A stretch of DNA of 7,358 nt. Source: Flavobacteriales bacterium (GTDB taxonomy: Bacteria; Bacteroidota; Bacteroidia; UBA10329). Numbering within the stretch: the first letter of the stretch is position 1; every line of letters starts with the position of its first letter. The translations under genes were made by a program, and so were the position numbers. Below are positions 1 through 6,960 of the stretch, piece after piece. The stretch covers positions 1 through 7,358 of the forward strand of contig JACJZQ010000030.1 in the NCBI GenBank assembly GCA_020635495.1. Direction: 5' to 3'. The notes under the pieces were generated by a model. It did no database searches. It saw nothing but the letters and a program-made list of their open reading frames with translations, and was not told the origin of the DNA.

Positions 1-28
1 GAAAGGGCATCCGATCGGATGCCCTTTC
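1..28 (-). terminator. Palindromic hairpin, likely terminator of the S74 protein gene
   Basis: Bases 1-14 (GAAAGGGCATCCGA) are the exact reverse complement of bases 15-28, giving a perfect 28-base palindrome. As RNA it would fold into a stem of about 12 pairs with a GATC tetraloop. It starts 23 bases past the stop codon of the minus-strand gene ending at 52, which is where an intrinsic terminator is expected. The 3' arm ends in CCCTTTC, but any following U-tract lies outside the window. Because it is symmetric it could also serve a gene arriving from the left, which cannot be seen. Confidence 0.7.
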
Positions 29-51
29 TACTTTATGGTAATTGCTAAATC

Positions 52-1821
52 TTATTTTTTGCTTGTGTTCAGATAGTCAGACAGACTTTCCACTGAAGCC
101 TTCAGTTTAGCAATTTCAGAATCTTGATTCGATAGGAGAGCGTTCTGTTCTTTGATAGCTTCAATCAACAAAGGAACCATATGACTGTATTGAACTGATT
201 TGTAGCCATCAGCATCTGTATGAACCAATTCTGGAATAAACTTCTCAATCTGCTGAGCAATTACCCCATATTCACGTTCTGTTGAAAATTCTTTTTCAGG
301 GAAATCTTCTGTTCTCCAATTGTAAGTTACACCTTCAAGTTTCAATACCGTAGAAAGAGCATCTGTAATACCTTCAATGTTTTTCTTAAATCTTACATCC
401 GAAGTTTCATTGATGCCTAGCGAGACGACCTTACCGTTGATTGTCAGATTGTCATCAATATTTACGATGCCATCTGATGCCTCAATCGCAAAGGTTGCAA
501 GTTTAATGTTTTCAGTAGCAGTATGGTTACCTAAATCATCACCAGTTACCGTTAAAGCGGTAGTTGCTTGCCAAGAAGGCGCAGCGCCATTTCCAGGGGT
601 GGTAAGTGCGTAACTACCAGGGGTAGATGGTTCAGTCAGAACCGTCCATGTACCGGCATTATTGTAAAGGATATCTCCCGAAGTTCCTCCGGTAAGCGCA
701 CTTATTGCAAGGCTCGAAACACTTGCAGGTCCCCAGGTAATTGCTCCACCGCTTATTTTCAGAACATCATTGTTTGAACCGATAGGTAAGCTTTGTAAAA
801 CACCTGCAGCCGTAGAAGTAACTACGCTACTTGTAGCTTCAATAAGACCGTCTAATTGAAGATTACCTGCGTTGTCTAAGACCATTCTTTCAACCAAACC
901 ACCAGAGCCATCACCCAATTGGATTGAAAATTGGCCATTACCTAAAGACTTGGTGGTAATTCTCGCTAATGTTGACGCTCCATTGTTGTTATCAAATTCG
1001 ATGAAAGCAACTTCATTCGTGGGTTGACCTCGATCACCAACGATTTTTAACCCAGCTGTAGTTCCTAGACTATTAGTAGCATTGTTTTCAAATTTTCCTA
1101 ACACGACTTCTCCAGGTTGTTCTATGTACACATGCAGTAAGTTGGTGGGCGCTTGTATACCAATACCAAATTCAGAGTTCATCAATTCAACCTCATCGTT
1201 TGTACCATCAAACACGAATCTTGGACTTGTAGCATCTACACCAATCCAATTTCCATCATCTATTGTTAAATCTGCTGCTTTCAGACCAATCAAGTTGCCG
1301 GTACCATCAAACACAAACCTCTCATCTGTGCTCCCTATACCAATCCATTTATCTTCAGCCACCTTGATTCCCCCGTCAACATCAAGCGCTATACCTGTAC
1401 CATTGCCTGTACCTGTCCCAGTAATGACCACCGCACCTTCATCAGCAGTAATGGTTCTACCAAGACCAGCCCCACCTGCATCATAAGCAGCATCCAATGA
1501 AGCTCCTGTAGCTGATAGAATTCGAACCCAAGTAATTCCATTCCAATAGAAATAAGCATTTAACTGTGTATCGAATACCGTCATACCTTTCTCAGCATTG
1601 CCAAGTGGAGTGTTGCCTAAAGTAGTTCGTTCACCGGTTGTCATCCTTGGCAACAAGACACCACTTGTAGTTGAAGAAACATCCAAAATCGAATGAACGT
1701 TTGGCGCAGCACCGTTGGAATTAATGGAGACAGCCTGAGCTTTTACTTCATTGGTTCGAGAAACCAAGATTAGAGATACAACTCCTGCTACAATTACAAA
1801 TAGGGTAGAAATCCTTTTCAT
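52..1821 (-). CDS. Secreted tail-fiber-domain protein with C-terminal S74 self-cleaving chaperone domain
   Basis: A 589-residue exported protein of unknown target. Residues 1-30 form a signal peptide: Lys-Arg, a hydrophobic core of about 15 residues, then VKA-QA as a likely cleavage region. Residues 45-100 (ILDVSSTTSGVLLPRMTT ... FYWNGITWVRI) match the N-terminal block common in Bacteroidota surface proteins of this type. Two imperfect 33-residue repeats carry WIG and RFVFDGT motifs, with Arg at 168 and 201. A GIGIQAPTNLLHV motif and a DDLGNHTATEN motif (428-438) follow. The C-terminal 116 residues are an S74 domain (endosialidase-type intramolecular chaperone). It starts at Ser474-Asp475 in the SDVRFKKN motif and continues through YGVIAQQIE and VQYSHMVPLLIEAIKEQN into a terminal coiled coil. 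In characterised family members this domain assembles a trimeric beta-rich stalk and then cleaves itself off just before the Ser. That fate is inferred here. No type IX secretion C-terminal domain is visible. No phage genes are nearby, so it is probably a cellular surface fibre or adhesin. Confidence 0.88.
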   Translation of the reverse strand: MKRISTLFVIVAGVVSLILVSRTNEVKAQAVSINSNGAAPNVHSILDVSSTTSGVLLPRMTTGERTTLGNTPLGNAEKGMTVFDTQLNAYFYWNGITWVRILSATGASLDAAYDAGGAGLGRTITADEGAVVITGTGTGNGTGIALDVDGGIKVAEDKWIGIGSTDERFVFDGTGNLIGLKAADLTIDDGNWIGVDATSPRFVFDGTNDEVELMNSEFGIGIQAPTNLLHVYIEQPGEVVLGKFENNATNSLGTTAGLKIVGDRGQPTNEVAFIEFDNNNGASTLARITTKSLGNGQFSIQLGDGSGGLVERMVLDNAGNLQLDGLIEATSSVVTSTAAGVLQSLPIGSNNDVLKISGGAITWGPASVSSLAISALTGGTSGDILYNNAGTWTVLTEPSTPGSYALTTPGNGAAPSWQATTALTVTGDDLGNHTATENIKLATFAIEASDGIVNIDDNLTINGKVVSLGINETSDVRFKKNIEGITDALSTVLKLEGVTYNWRTEDFPEKEFSTEREYGVIAQQIEKFIPELVHTDADGYKSVQYSHMVPLLIEAIKEQNALLSNQDSEIAKLKASVESLSDYLNTSKK

Positions 1822-1996
1822 GCTATTGTGATATACCTTGAATCATCATTAAAAGTTTGTGGAAACCGGAAACAATCCAAAGTACCACACTCCAAATTTA
1901 TAAAAATGATCTACCGACTTTCCTTAAATAGTCACAGTTAGTGGCCCTTTTTTAAATTTCAGATGTTTTTCATTCCTTTATTCAAAATCAATTCTA
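1822..1996. other. Divergent intergenic region between S74 protein and helical-repeat protein genes
   Basis: This AT-rich gap of 175 bases separates two genes transcribed away from each other, so it must hold both promoters. The minus-strand side has a good -7 box (see the separate entry). On the plus strand the closest match to the Bacteroidota TAnnTTTG box is TAAATTTC at 1953-1960, with one mismatch and no TTG at the expected upstream distance. It would give a leader of about 30 bases. No Shine-Dalgarno sequence precedes either start. No small ORF, RNA gene or strong hairpin was seen. Confidence 0.6.
1893..1900 (-). promoter_or_regulatory. Possible Bacteroidota-type -7 promoter box for the S74 protein gene
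   Basis: Read on the minus strand, these bases are TAAATTTG, an exact match to the TAnnTTTG -7 consensus used by the Bacteroidota primary sigma factor. Transcription would start near 1886 and give a leader of about 65 bases before the ATG at 1821. There is no TTG -33 element at the expected spacing (near 1920), which lowers confidence. The motif is short and can occur by chance in AT-rich DNA. Confidence 0.35.
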
Positions 1997-3547
1997 ATGT
2001 CGAAGGGAGATCAATTGTTTGAACTTATACAATCTCTAGAACTTAATGAGAAGCGATATTTCAAATTGCAGGCATCATTGCAAAAGAAGGATAGTAATTT
2101 GGCTAAGCTCTTCGATTTTTATGCCGAGTCCAATGAATATGATGAGGATGCACTGCGAAGTAGATTCGAAGGTCAGAAATTTTTGGATCAGCTTGCTGTT
2201 ACTCAAAATCATCTTTATGATTCCATACTCAGGTCAATGAGATTGTATCATCTGAAGCGGTCTCTGGAATTCCAGCTTCAGGGAATGTTGCAGGATGTGC
2301 AATTCTTATACGAGAAGGGGCATGTTGATCAGGCGCTTACTATACTAAGACGGGTTAGGAAAATTGCTGTGAAAAATGACAGTTTCCTCATTATATTGAA
2401 TGTATTGGATTGGGAGTCGCGATTTCTGTCTGAAGGTTTCTACGTTGGTAAGGATGAGAGTGATATTGATGAAGTTTCAGAGGAGTATTATGAGGTGCTT
2501 GGATACCTCCAAAACGAGCGAGAATATCTGGATCTTCAGTCAAAAATCTTCAACAATTATTACAAAATAGGAGTTGAACGGAATAATGATGATTATAAGA
2601 CAAACGATCAGATAATTAATCAATTTGCATTAAAGGACTCAAATCGTGCGTTGACTTTTCGGTCCAAGTGTTGTTATCTGAACATCCATGCCCAATACAA
2701 TAAGATCAATGGAAAATGGGAAGAGGCGTACAGGTATAGAGGTGAACTGCTGAATTTGGTTGAAGAGCGTTTTGGAACTGGGTACAGTACAAACATTGTC
2801 AAGCGATATTTTGTGGCTATCAACAATCTTATCCCGATTTGCGTCAGTCTGAGAAAATGGAATGAGGTCGATGGGCTGATTATGAAAATGGAGTCGATTG
2901 AAGGTCAGTCCTTGAAGACCCATTTTTCTGATGAGATGAAAATGCGGATTTTGATGCAGTCCTCAATTGCTAAGTTGGCTGTATACACAAGACTTGGCAA
3001 GGTGCAGGAAGGCGTGGTCTTGGTAGATGCGCTTAGTGAGGAAAAAAGACATTTGTCAAACTACCATAGGAAGTACGTTCTGCTTCATCTCTACTTCAAT
3101 ATTTCATACTTCTTGTTTACAATCGGTAAGTACTCACCAGCCTTGAGGTGGTTGAATCTGGTGCTGAATGATACCGACATCAAGACTGCAGAAGATCTAC
3201 ATGCTTCAACCCGAATCCTTGCCATGATACTACAATTTGAAATTGGAAGAAGCGAGCTTCTAGAGTATTTGGCAAGATCGACCACCAGATTCTTGAACAA
3301 GTTGGAAGGGCTTTATGAATTTGAGGAGGTGATGCTCACTTTTATGAAACGTTTTTCTAAGAATGACCTATTGCGAAAGGACAAAGAAGTGTTTCGAAAA
3401 CTCAAGGCCGATCTTTTGGAGGCTGGATACGAGCCCAGCGAGCGTAATGCTCTTTCAACATTGGATCTTGTCGCTTGGGTTGATTCCAAAATAGAAGAAC
3501 GACCTTTGCATGAAATCCTAAAAGAGAAGAACGTTGTTCAAGGGTAA
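1997..3547 (+). CDS. Cytoplasmic helical-repeat (TPR-like) protein of unknown function
   Basis: A 516-residue protein with no signal peptide or membrane segment, rich in charged and aromatic helices. The N-terminal block at residues 8-25 (FELIQSLELNEKRYFKLQ) and NHLYDSILRSMRLY at 71-84 resemble an uncharacterised protein family that I recall as common in Bacteroidota. The rest reads as alpha-helical pairs in TPR style, for example residues 103-124 (FLYEKGHVDQALTILRRVRK), about 232-256 (NKINGKWEEAYRYRGELL) and about 373-394 (LFTIGKYSPALRWLNLVL). TPR solenoids usually bind other proteins, so a scaffold or regulatory role is plausible, but nothing in the sequence gives a specific function. The ATG at 1997 is the first start after a 175-base gap and directly precedes the conserved block. 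The 3' end overlaps the hutH start by 14 bases, implying co-transcription and perhaps translational coupling. It looks more AT-rich than hutH by eye. Confidence 0.85.
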   Translation: MSKGDQLFELIQSLELNEKRYFKLQASLQKKDSNLAKLFDFYAESNEYDEDALRSRFEGQKFLDQLAVTQNHLYDSILRSMRLYHLKRSLEFQLQGMLQDVQFLYEKGHVDQALTILRRVRKIAVKNDSFLIILNVLDWESRFLSEGFYVGKDESDIDEVSEEYYEVLGYLQNEREYLDLQSKIFNNYYKIGVERNNDDYKTNDQIINQFALKDSNRALTFRSKCCYLNIHAQYNKINGKWEEAYRYRGELLNLVEERFGTGYSTNIVKRYFVAINNLIPICVSLRKWNEVDGLIMKMESIEGQSLKTHFSDEMKMRILMQSSIAKLAVYTRLGKVQEGVVLVDALSEEKRHLSNYHRKYVLLHLYFNISYFLFTIGKYSPALRWLNLVLNDTDIKTAEDLHASTRILAMILQFEIGRSELLEYLARSTTRFLNKLEGLYEFEEVMLTFMKRFSKNDLLRKDKEVFRKLKADLLEAGYEPSERNALSTLDLVAWVDSKIEERPLHEILKEKNVVQG

Positions 3548-5011
3548 GCTTACGGTAGCCAAGCTGTCCAAAATGTTGGGCAGTGGTAAGTTGTACGTGG
3601 AAGATGAGACGCTCGAACGCATCGAGAAATCAGCCAATTATCTTTATCTGAAGGTCAATACATCTAAAGCCACTATTTACGGTGTCAATACGGGTTTCGG
3701 CTCTCTGAGCAACATTCGGATTGAAGACCACGAGTTGGAGGAATTGCAATCCAACCTGATTCTGTCACACGCTTGCGGAACGGGCAAACGAATTCCAGAC
3801 AATATCGTACGTGCCATGCTTTGCCTCAAAGTATGGAACATGCTTTACGGTAATAGTGGTGTGCAGAAGGATACCGTACTGCGTTTGATCGATCATTTCA
3901 ATCAGGATGTACTTCCAGTGGTTTACACACAAGGTTCGCTTGGTGCAAGCGGTGACCTTGCCCCATTAGCACATCTGTGTCTTCCGCTTATCGGAGAAGG
4001 GAATGTGATTCTGGACGGAAAAGAAGTTCCAGCCAAAGAAGCGCTGCTGTATTTGGGATGGAAACCGCTTCAGCTGAAAATGAAAGAAGGTTTGGCCTTG
4101 CTGAACGGAACGCAGTTCATGTCTGCTTACGGTGCTTACTGCGTTTTTCATGCCGAGCGATTGGCCTTTTTTGCCGATTTGATCGGTGCCATAGCCTTGG
4201 ATGCTTATGGTGGATTGACCGCTCCGTTTGATACGTCAGTACATCAAGTTCGGCCTCATCCTGGGCAGATTGAGTCTGCAAGAAGATTGCGCGAGCTTTT
4301 GGAAGAAAGCCCGCTGGCACAGAAAGAAAAGGAACATATTCAGGACCCATATTCGTTCCGTTGTATGCCGCAGGTTCACGGTGCAAGCATTGATGCCATT
4401 ACCCACGTGAAGCAAGTGGTGGAGCGTGAATTGAACTCAGTTTCGGACAATCCGCTCATTTTTCCTGATGAGGATAAAATCATTTCAGCAGGTAATTTCC
4501 ACGGACAACCACTGGCCATTTCGTACGATTACTTGTCCATAGCATTGGCCGAGTTGGCCAACATTTCGGAGCGTAGGACTTTCCAACTCATCATGGGCAA
4601 AACGGCTTGCCTGTTTATCTGGTGAAAAAGCCTGGGTTGCATTCTGGATTCATGATTCCGCAGTATACTTCGGCTGGAATTGTAAGCCAGAACAAGCAAT
4701 TGTGCAGTCCTGCTTCGGTGGATAGCATCGTGAGTTCCAACGGGCAGGAAGACCACGTAAGTATGGGTGCGAATGCCGCTACCAAACTCTACGAAGTGGT
4801 GGAGAATGTCTATCAGGTTCTGGCAATCGAACTCTTTACGGCTGCGCAGGCGTTGGATTTCCGTAGACCCGAAAAGTCTTCACCAGTAATTGAGAAATTC
4901 TTGAGTGAGTACCGCAGCATTGTTCCGTTCCTTCATGAGGACGAGCAGATGCATCCGCACATGATGAAGACCAAGGATTTTCTGATGAATGTGAAGCTGC
5001 CCAGCGTCTGA
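3534..5011 (+). pseudogene. hutH: Histidine ammonia-lyase, reading frame broken by a one-base loss
   Basis: HutH converts L-histidine to trans-urocanate and ammonia in the cytoplasm, the first step of histidine breakdown. The first part (3534-4625) carries Tyr49 in YGVNTGFG, the Ser78-His79 pair that marks histidine- rather than tyrosine- or phenylalanine-specific lyases, and Ala138-Ser139-Gly140 in GSLGASGDLAP, the triad that cyclises into the MIO electrophile. At Lys356 the frame is lost and stops at 4625 after nine wrong residues. The adjacent frame resumes with GLPVYLVKKPG and the C-terminal motifs VSQNKQLCSPASVDSI, QEDHVSMGANAATK and ALDFRRP, ending at 5011. Adding one A to the AAAA run at 4599-4602 restores a protein of about 492 residues, close to the usual 500-510. 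The likely start is TTG at 3534, just after a purine-rich AAAGAGAAGA; an in-frame stop at 3519 rules out anything longer, and the next ATG (residue 14) would be slightly short. All key motifs are intact, so a sequencing or assembly error is more likely than a decayed gene. Confidence 0.9.
4599..4602 (+). other. hutH: Frameshift site in hutH (A-run short by one base)
   Basis: The sequence GGGCAAAACGGCTTGCCT reads G-K-T-A-C in the upstream frame. With a fifth A it reads G-K-N-G-L-P, which fits the family pattern GK-x-GLP before the next motif. Frame change therefore falls within or directly beside this run. A homopolymer is a typical place for indel errors. A natural -1 shift is poorly supported because the Lys tRNA on AAA would have to re-pair with CAA. 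Confidence 0.85.
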
Positions 5012-5021
5012 TCAGAAGCTG
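5002..5021. repeat. Inverted repeat spanning the two abutting stop codons
   Basis: CAGCGTCTGA (5002-5011) and TCAGAAGCTG (5012-5021) pair as a 10-base inverted repeat with one G-A mismatch. The centre lies exactly between the hutH stop (TGA, 5009-5011) and the DUF4159 gene stop (TCA on plus, 5012-5014). There is no T-run on either side, so it is not a canonical intrinsic terminator. It may still act as a weak two-way 3' end hairpin, or it may arise by chance because both genes end in similar codons (Ser-Val-stop and Ser-Phe-stop). Confidence 0.5.
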
Positions 5022-5710
5022 TCGGGGTCGTTGCCCAGCAGAACGAACTGAAGAATATTGCAGCCCATTTGAAGTGCTTTGGTGCGCGCTTCCTGACTGT
5101 CACCATGTACTTCAGTACTTTCCCAACCATCGCCAAGGTCGCATTCGTAGCTGTAGAACAGCACTAAACGTCCATTGTGAACGATTCCCAATCCTTGCGG
5201 GCGGCCTTTGTCGTGCTCGTGGATTTTCGGCAAACCATTCTTGAAATCGAATTTCTGATGATAGATAGGATGTGAGAACGGCAATTCTACCAACTCATAT
5301 TCTGGGAACACCTTCTTGATTTCCGTTCGGATGAATTGATCCATGCCGTAGTTATCGTCAATATGAAGGAAGCCACCCGCCAACAGATATTTTCTGAGAT
5401 TCTGGGCTTCCTGATCGGAGAAGATCACATTCCCGTGTCCCGTCATGTGAACAAAAGCGTACTTGAAAAGATCTTTCGAGCCTACTTCAACTACTTCCTG
5501 TTCCACATCAATGCTGGTGTTCAATTCCTTGTTGCAGAACTGAATCAGGTTCGGAACCGAGGTTGTGAGATTCGCATACCAATCGCCACCTCCATTGTAT
5601 TTCAATACAGCGAGTTTGAAATTTTGCGCATGCAGCGACCCGAATCCCAACGTCATTGCGAGGACGAAGGACGAAGCAATCTTTACCATCATTCCCGTAT
5701 TCTCTCTCAT
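5012..5710 (-). CDS. Exported DUF4159 domain protein
   Basis: A 232-residue protein with a signal peptide at residues 1-28 (hydrophobic stretch FVLAMTLGFGSLHA, cleavage likely before QN), so it is probably periplasmic. The rest is one DUF4159 domain: LKYNGGGDWYAN at 36-47, a following VPNL, HMTGHGN at 88-94, YLLAGGFLHIDDNYG at 108-122, and LPFSHPIYH in the C-terminal half. The alternating strands with GHG and GGFL..DD motifs resemble the glutamine-amidotransferase-like fold assigned to this family, but no enzymatic activity is established that I know of. The ATG at 5710-5708 overlaps the rsmE stop as ATGA, which supports this start and translational coupling; Met7 or Met8 would also leave a working signal peptide. 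It is the last gene of a three-gene operon and ends stop-to-stop with hutH. Proximity to rsmE is, as I recall, frequent in Bacteroidota and does not explain the function. Confidence 0.88.
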   Translation of the reverse strand: MRENTGMMVKIASSFVLAMTLGFGSLHAQNFKLAVLKYNGGGDWYANLTTSVPNLIQFCNKELNTSIDVEQEVVEVGSKDLFKYAFVHMTGHGNVIFSDQEAQNLRKYLLAGGFLHIDDNYGMDQFIRTEIKKVFPEYELVELPFSHPIYHQKFDFKNGLPKIHEHDKGRPQGLGIVHNGRLVLFYSYECDLGDGWESTEVHGDSQEARTKALQMGCNILQFVLLGNDPDSF

Positions 5711-6393
5711 CCCTTCAGAAAATTCATCACCGAAAGTGCAAATATTCCAGCGGTTTCGGTGCGTAAACGGCTTTTTCCAAGATCTATTTCAGTAGCACTT
5801 TTGGATAACACCAATTCAATTTCTTCCTGCGTGAAATCCCCTTCAGGACCAATAAGAATCCAACTTTCTGTATTCAAATCCTCACTCAACGAGACTTTCT
5901 TTCCATCTCTACAATGCGCAATGAGCATGGGATGTTCAACACCGGAAACGAAATCCGCGAATGAAGTCAACGGCTGAATGCTCGGCAACCAATTCCGCTG
6001 ACTTTGCTTCATGGCGGCCAACAACACTTTTTCGCTGCGGTCCAGTTTCAGGTTTCTGCGCTCCGAATTCGTACACAGAATCGGAGAGATCTCACTTACA
6101 CCGATTTCAACTGCTTTCTCCAAGAACCACTCAAAACGGTCAATGCTTTTGGTCGGGGCAATGGCCACTTTTGGCAAAACAGGCTTTTCTTCTTTCACCT
6201 GTTCCACAATCCGAAACGCACAACTCCGCTTCGAAATCTCCGAGATTTCAGCTATGGCTCGAACACCTTTTCCGTCCGTTACTTCCACGCGTTCGCCAAC
6301 ACCCAAACGAAGTACACGAACCGCATGACGCGTTTCTTCTTCGCTCAGTTCTAGAAGGCCGTTCTGTAAATCGGGTTGGTAGAAGAGATGCAT
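5707..6393 (-). CDS. rsmE: 16S rRNA (uracil-1498-N3)-methyltransferase RsmE
   Basis: RsmE uses S-adenosylmethionine to methylate N3 of U1498 in 16S rRNA of the small ribosomal subunit. The 228 residues are near the usual 235-245. The N-terminal PUA-like RNA-binding part includes EETRHAVRVLRLGVGERVEVTDGKG (19-43, interrupted by no gaps). The C-terminal SPOUT trefoil-knot domain carries FLEKAVEIGV (90-99), NSERR (109-113), KQSQR (129-133), the SAM-binding IGPEGDFTQEE (181-191) and LGKSRLRTETAGIFAL (205-220). All signature motifs are present, so it should be active. The ATG at 6393 directly follows the stop of the upstream small secreted protein gene (TAA then ATG, no gap), and its own stop overlaps the DUF4159 start as ATGA, so it sits in the middle of an operon. 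No internal promoter or Shine-Dalgarno sequence is visible. Confidence 0.96.
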   Translation of the reverse strand: MHLFYQPDLQNGLLELSEEETRHAVRVLRLGVGERVEVTDGKGVRAIAEISEISKRSCAFRIVEQVKEEKPVLPKVAIAPTKSIDRFEWFLEKAVEIGVSEISPILCTNSERRNLKLDRSEKVLLAAMKQSQRNWLPSIQPLTSFADFVSGVEHPMLIAHCRDGKKVSLSEDLNTESWILIGPEGDFTQEEIELVLSKSATEIDLGKSRLRTETAGIFALSVMNFLKG

Positions 6394-6873
6394 TTAATGT
6401 CTTGCTAATCGCTTGATTTCTTCCTCGGTTAGCGTGGTGGTCATTCCAAACCGATCTAATATCGGACAATCATCACACGGGACTGTTTCAGTACTGTAAT
6501 TATCTGGTTTCGTATCAACGAACCTAAGTCGACCTTCCGAGTTAGCAATCCAATAGTAATCGGCAATTAAACGCACAGTATCTGGATTTTCAGTGGAGAT
6601 TCTTTCAGCGAACGATTTAAAAACGTATGACCTTGAATCATTCGGTACAAAACTGCCCTCAGCAGCCAATCTTCCATTTGAGTCAAATGACATAAACCAA
6701 TATCCAAAGTCGGTGTAAAAGAGGGAATCAAGCCTGCTTGGAATGGAATCCAAATTCCGATTTTCCCATTTGACAATTTTGCCATTTCCAGTTCCATAAA
6801 CGCAAATCAACTTGCCTTGTGAATGGGCGAGTGATGATGAAAGGATGAAGAAACTGAAAAACAGGAATTTCAT
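6394..6873 (-). CDS. Small secreted protein of unknown function with CxxC motif
   Basis: A 159-residue protein that I do not recognise. Residues 1-19 are a clear signal peptide (MKFLFFSFFILSSSLAHSQ), with cleavage likely around Ser18-Gln19, predicting export. There is no lipobox cysteine and no later membrane segment. The mature part is rich in aromatic residues and short strands (LFYTDFGYWFMSFDSNGRLAAEG at 51-73, interrupted blocks after), with a CDDC motif at 133-136 and a charged helical tail TEEEIKRLARH. The CDDC pair could form a disulfide or bind metal, but one motif is not enough to assign this. It is the first gene of the operon with rsmE and the DUF4159 gene, with its TAA directly adjoining the rsmE ATG. 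The 87 bases upstream hold the pckA terminator and a weak TAATTTTA box (6885-6878) too close to the start to be convincing. Confidence 0.75.
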   Translation of the reverse strand: MKFLFFSFFILSSSLAHSQGKLICVYGTGNGKIVKWENRNLDSIPSRLDSLFYTDFGYWFMSFDSNGRLAAEGSFVPNDSRSYVFKSFAERISTENPDTVRLIADYYWIANSEGRLRFVDTKPDNYSTETVPCDDCPILDRFGMTTTLTEEEIKRLARH

Positions 6874-6910
6874 GTTTTAAAATTACTGAATAGGAAATGG
6901 TGATAAATAG

Positions 6911-6940
6911 AAAACCCTTCCCGTTTCCGAGAAGGGTTTT
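6911..6940 (-). terminator. Intrinsic terminator downstream of pckA
   Basis: AAAACCCTTC (6911-6920) and GAAGGGTTTT (6931-6940) form a perfect 10-base stem around a 10-base loop. On the minus strand the 3' arm ends in TTTT followed by CTATTTATC, a U-rich tail. The stem starts 20 bases beyond the pckA stop codon at 6961. The A and T flanks make it formally two-way, but no plus-strand gene enters from the left. It insulates the downstream minus-strand operon from pckA transcription. Confidence 0.85.
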
Positions 6941-6960
6941 CAAATCAATTCAGTTTGTAA

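Noticed and set aside
1082..1486. Proline- and serine-rich open frame of 134 codons on the plus strand
   Set aside because: It is antisense to the repeat region of the S74 protein; the low-complexity composition is a by-product of the Gly/Thr-rich codons opposite.
52..1821. Prophage tail fibre
   Set aside because: Although S74 domains are frequent in phage tailspikes, this protein has a signal peptide and the Bacteroidota surface-protein N-terminal block, and no phage structural, lysis or integrase genes are adjacent.
4593..4625. Programmed -1 ribosomal frameshift in hutH
   Set aside because: The site is GGC AAA ACG, not an X XXY YYZ slippery heptamer; the shifted tRNA would mispair at CAA, and HutH is not known to need frameshifting.
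3534..4625. Phenylalanine or tyrosine ammonia-lyase instead of histidine ammonia-lyase
   Set aside because: The substrate-selectivity position reads Ser-His (LSHACG), the histidine-lyase pattern, and the C-terminal motifs also match HutH.
5336..5977. Long open frame of 213 codons on the plus strand
   Set aside because: It lies antisense to the DUF4159 and rsmE genes, which have clear family motifs; its translation shows no recognisable domain.
6878..6885. TAATTTTA on the minus strand as a promoter for the small secreted protein gene
   Set aside because: One mismatch to TAnnTTTG, only a few bases before the start codon, and no -33 element; too weak to list as a feature.
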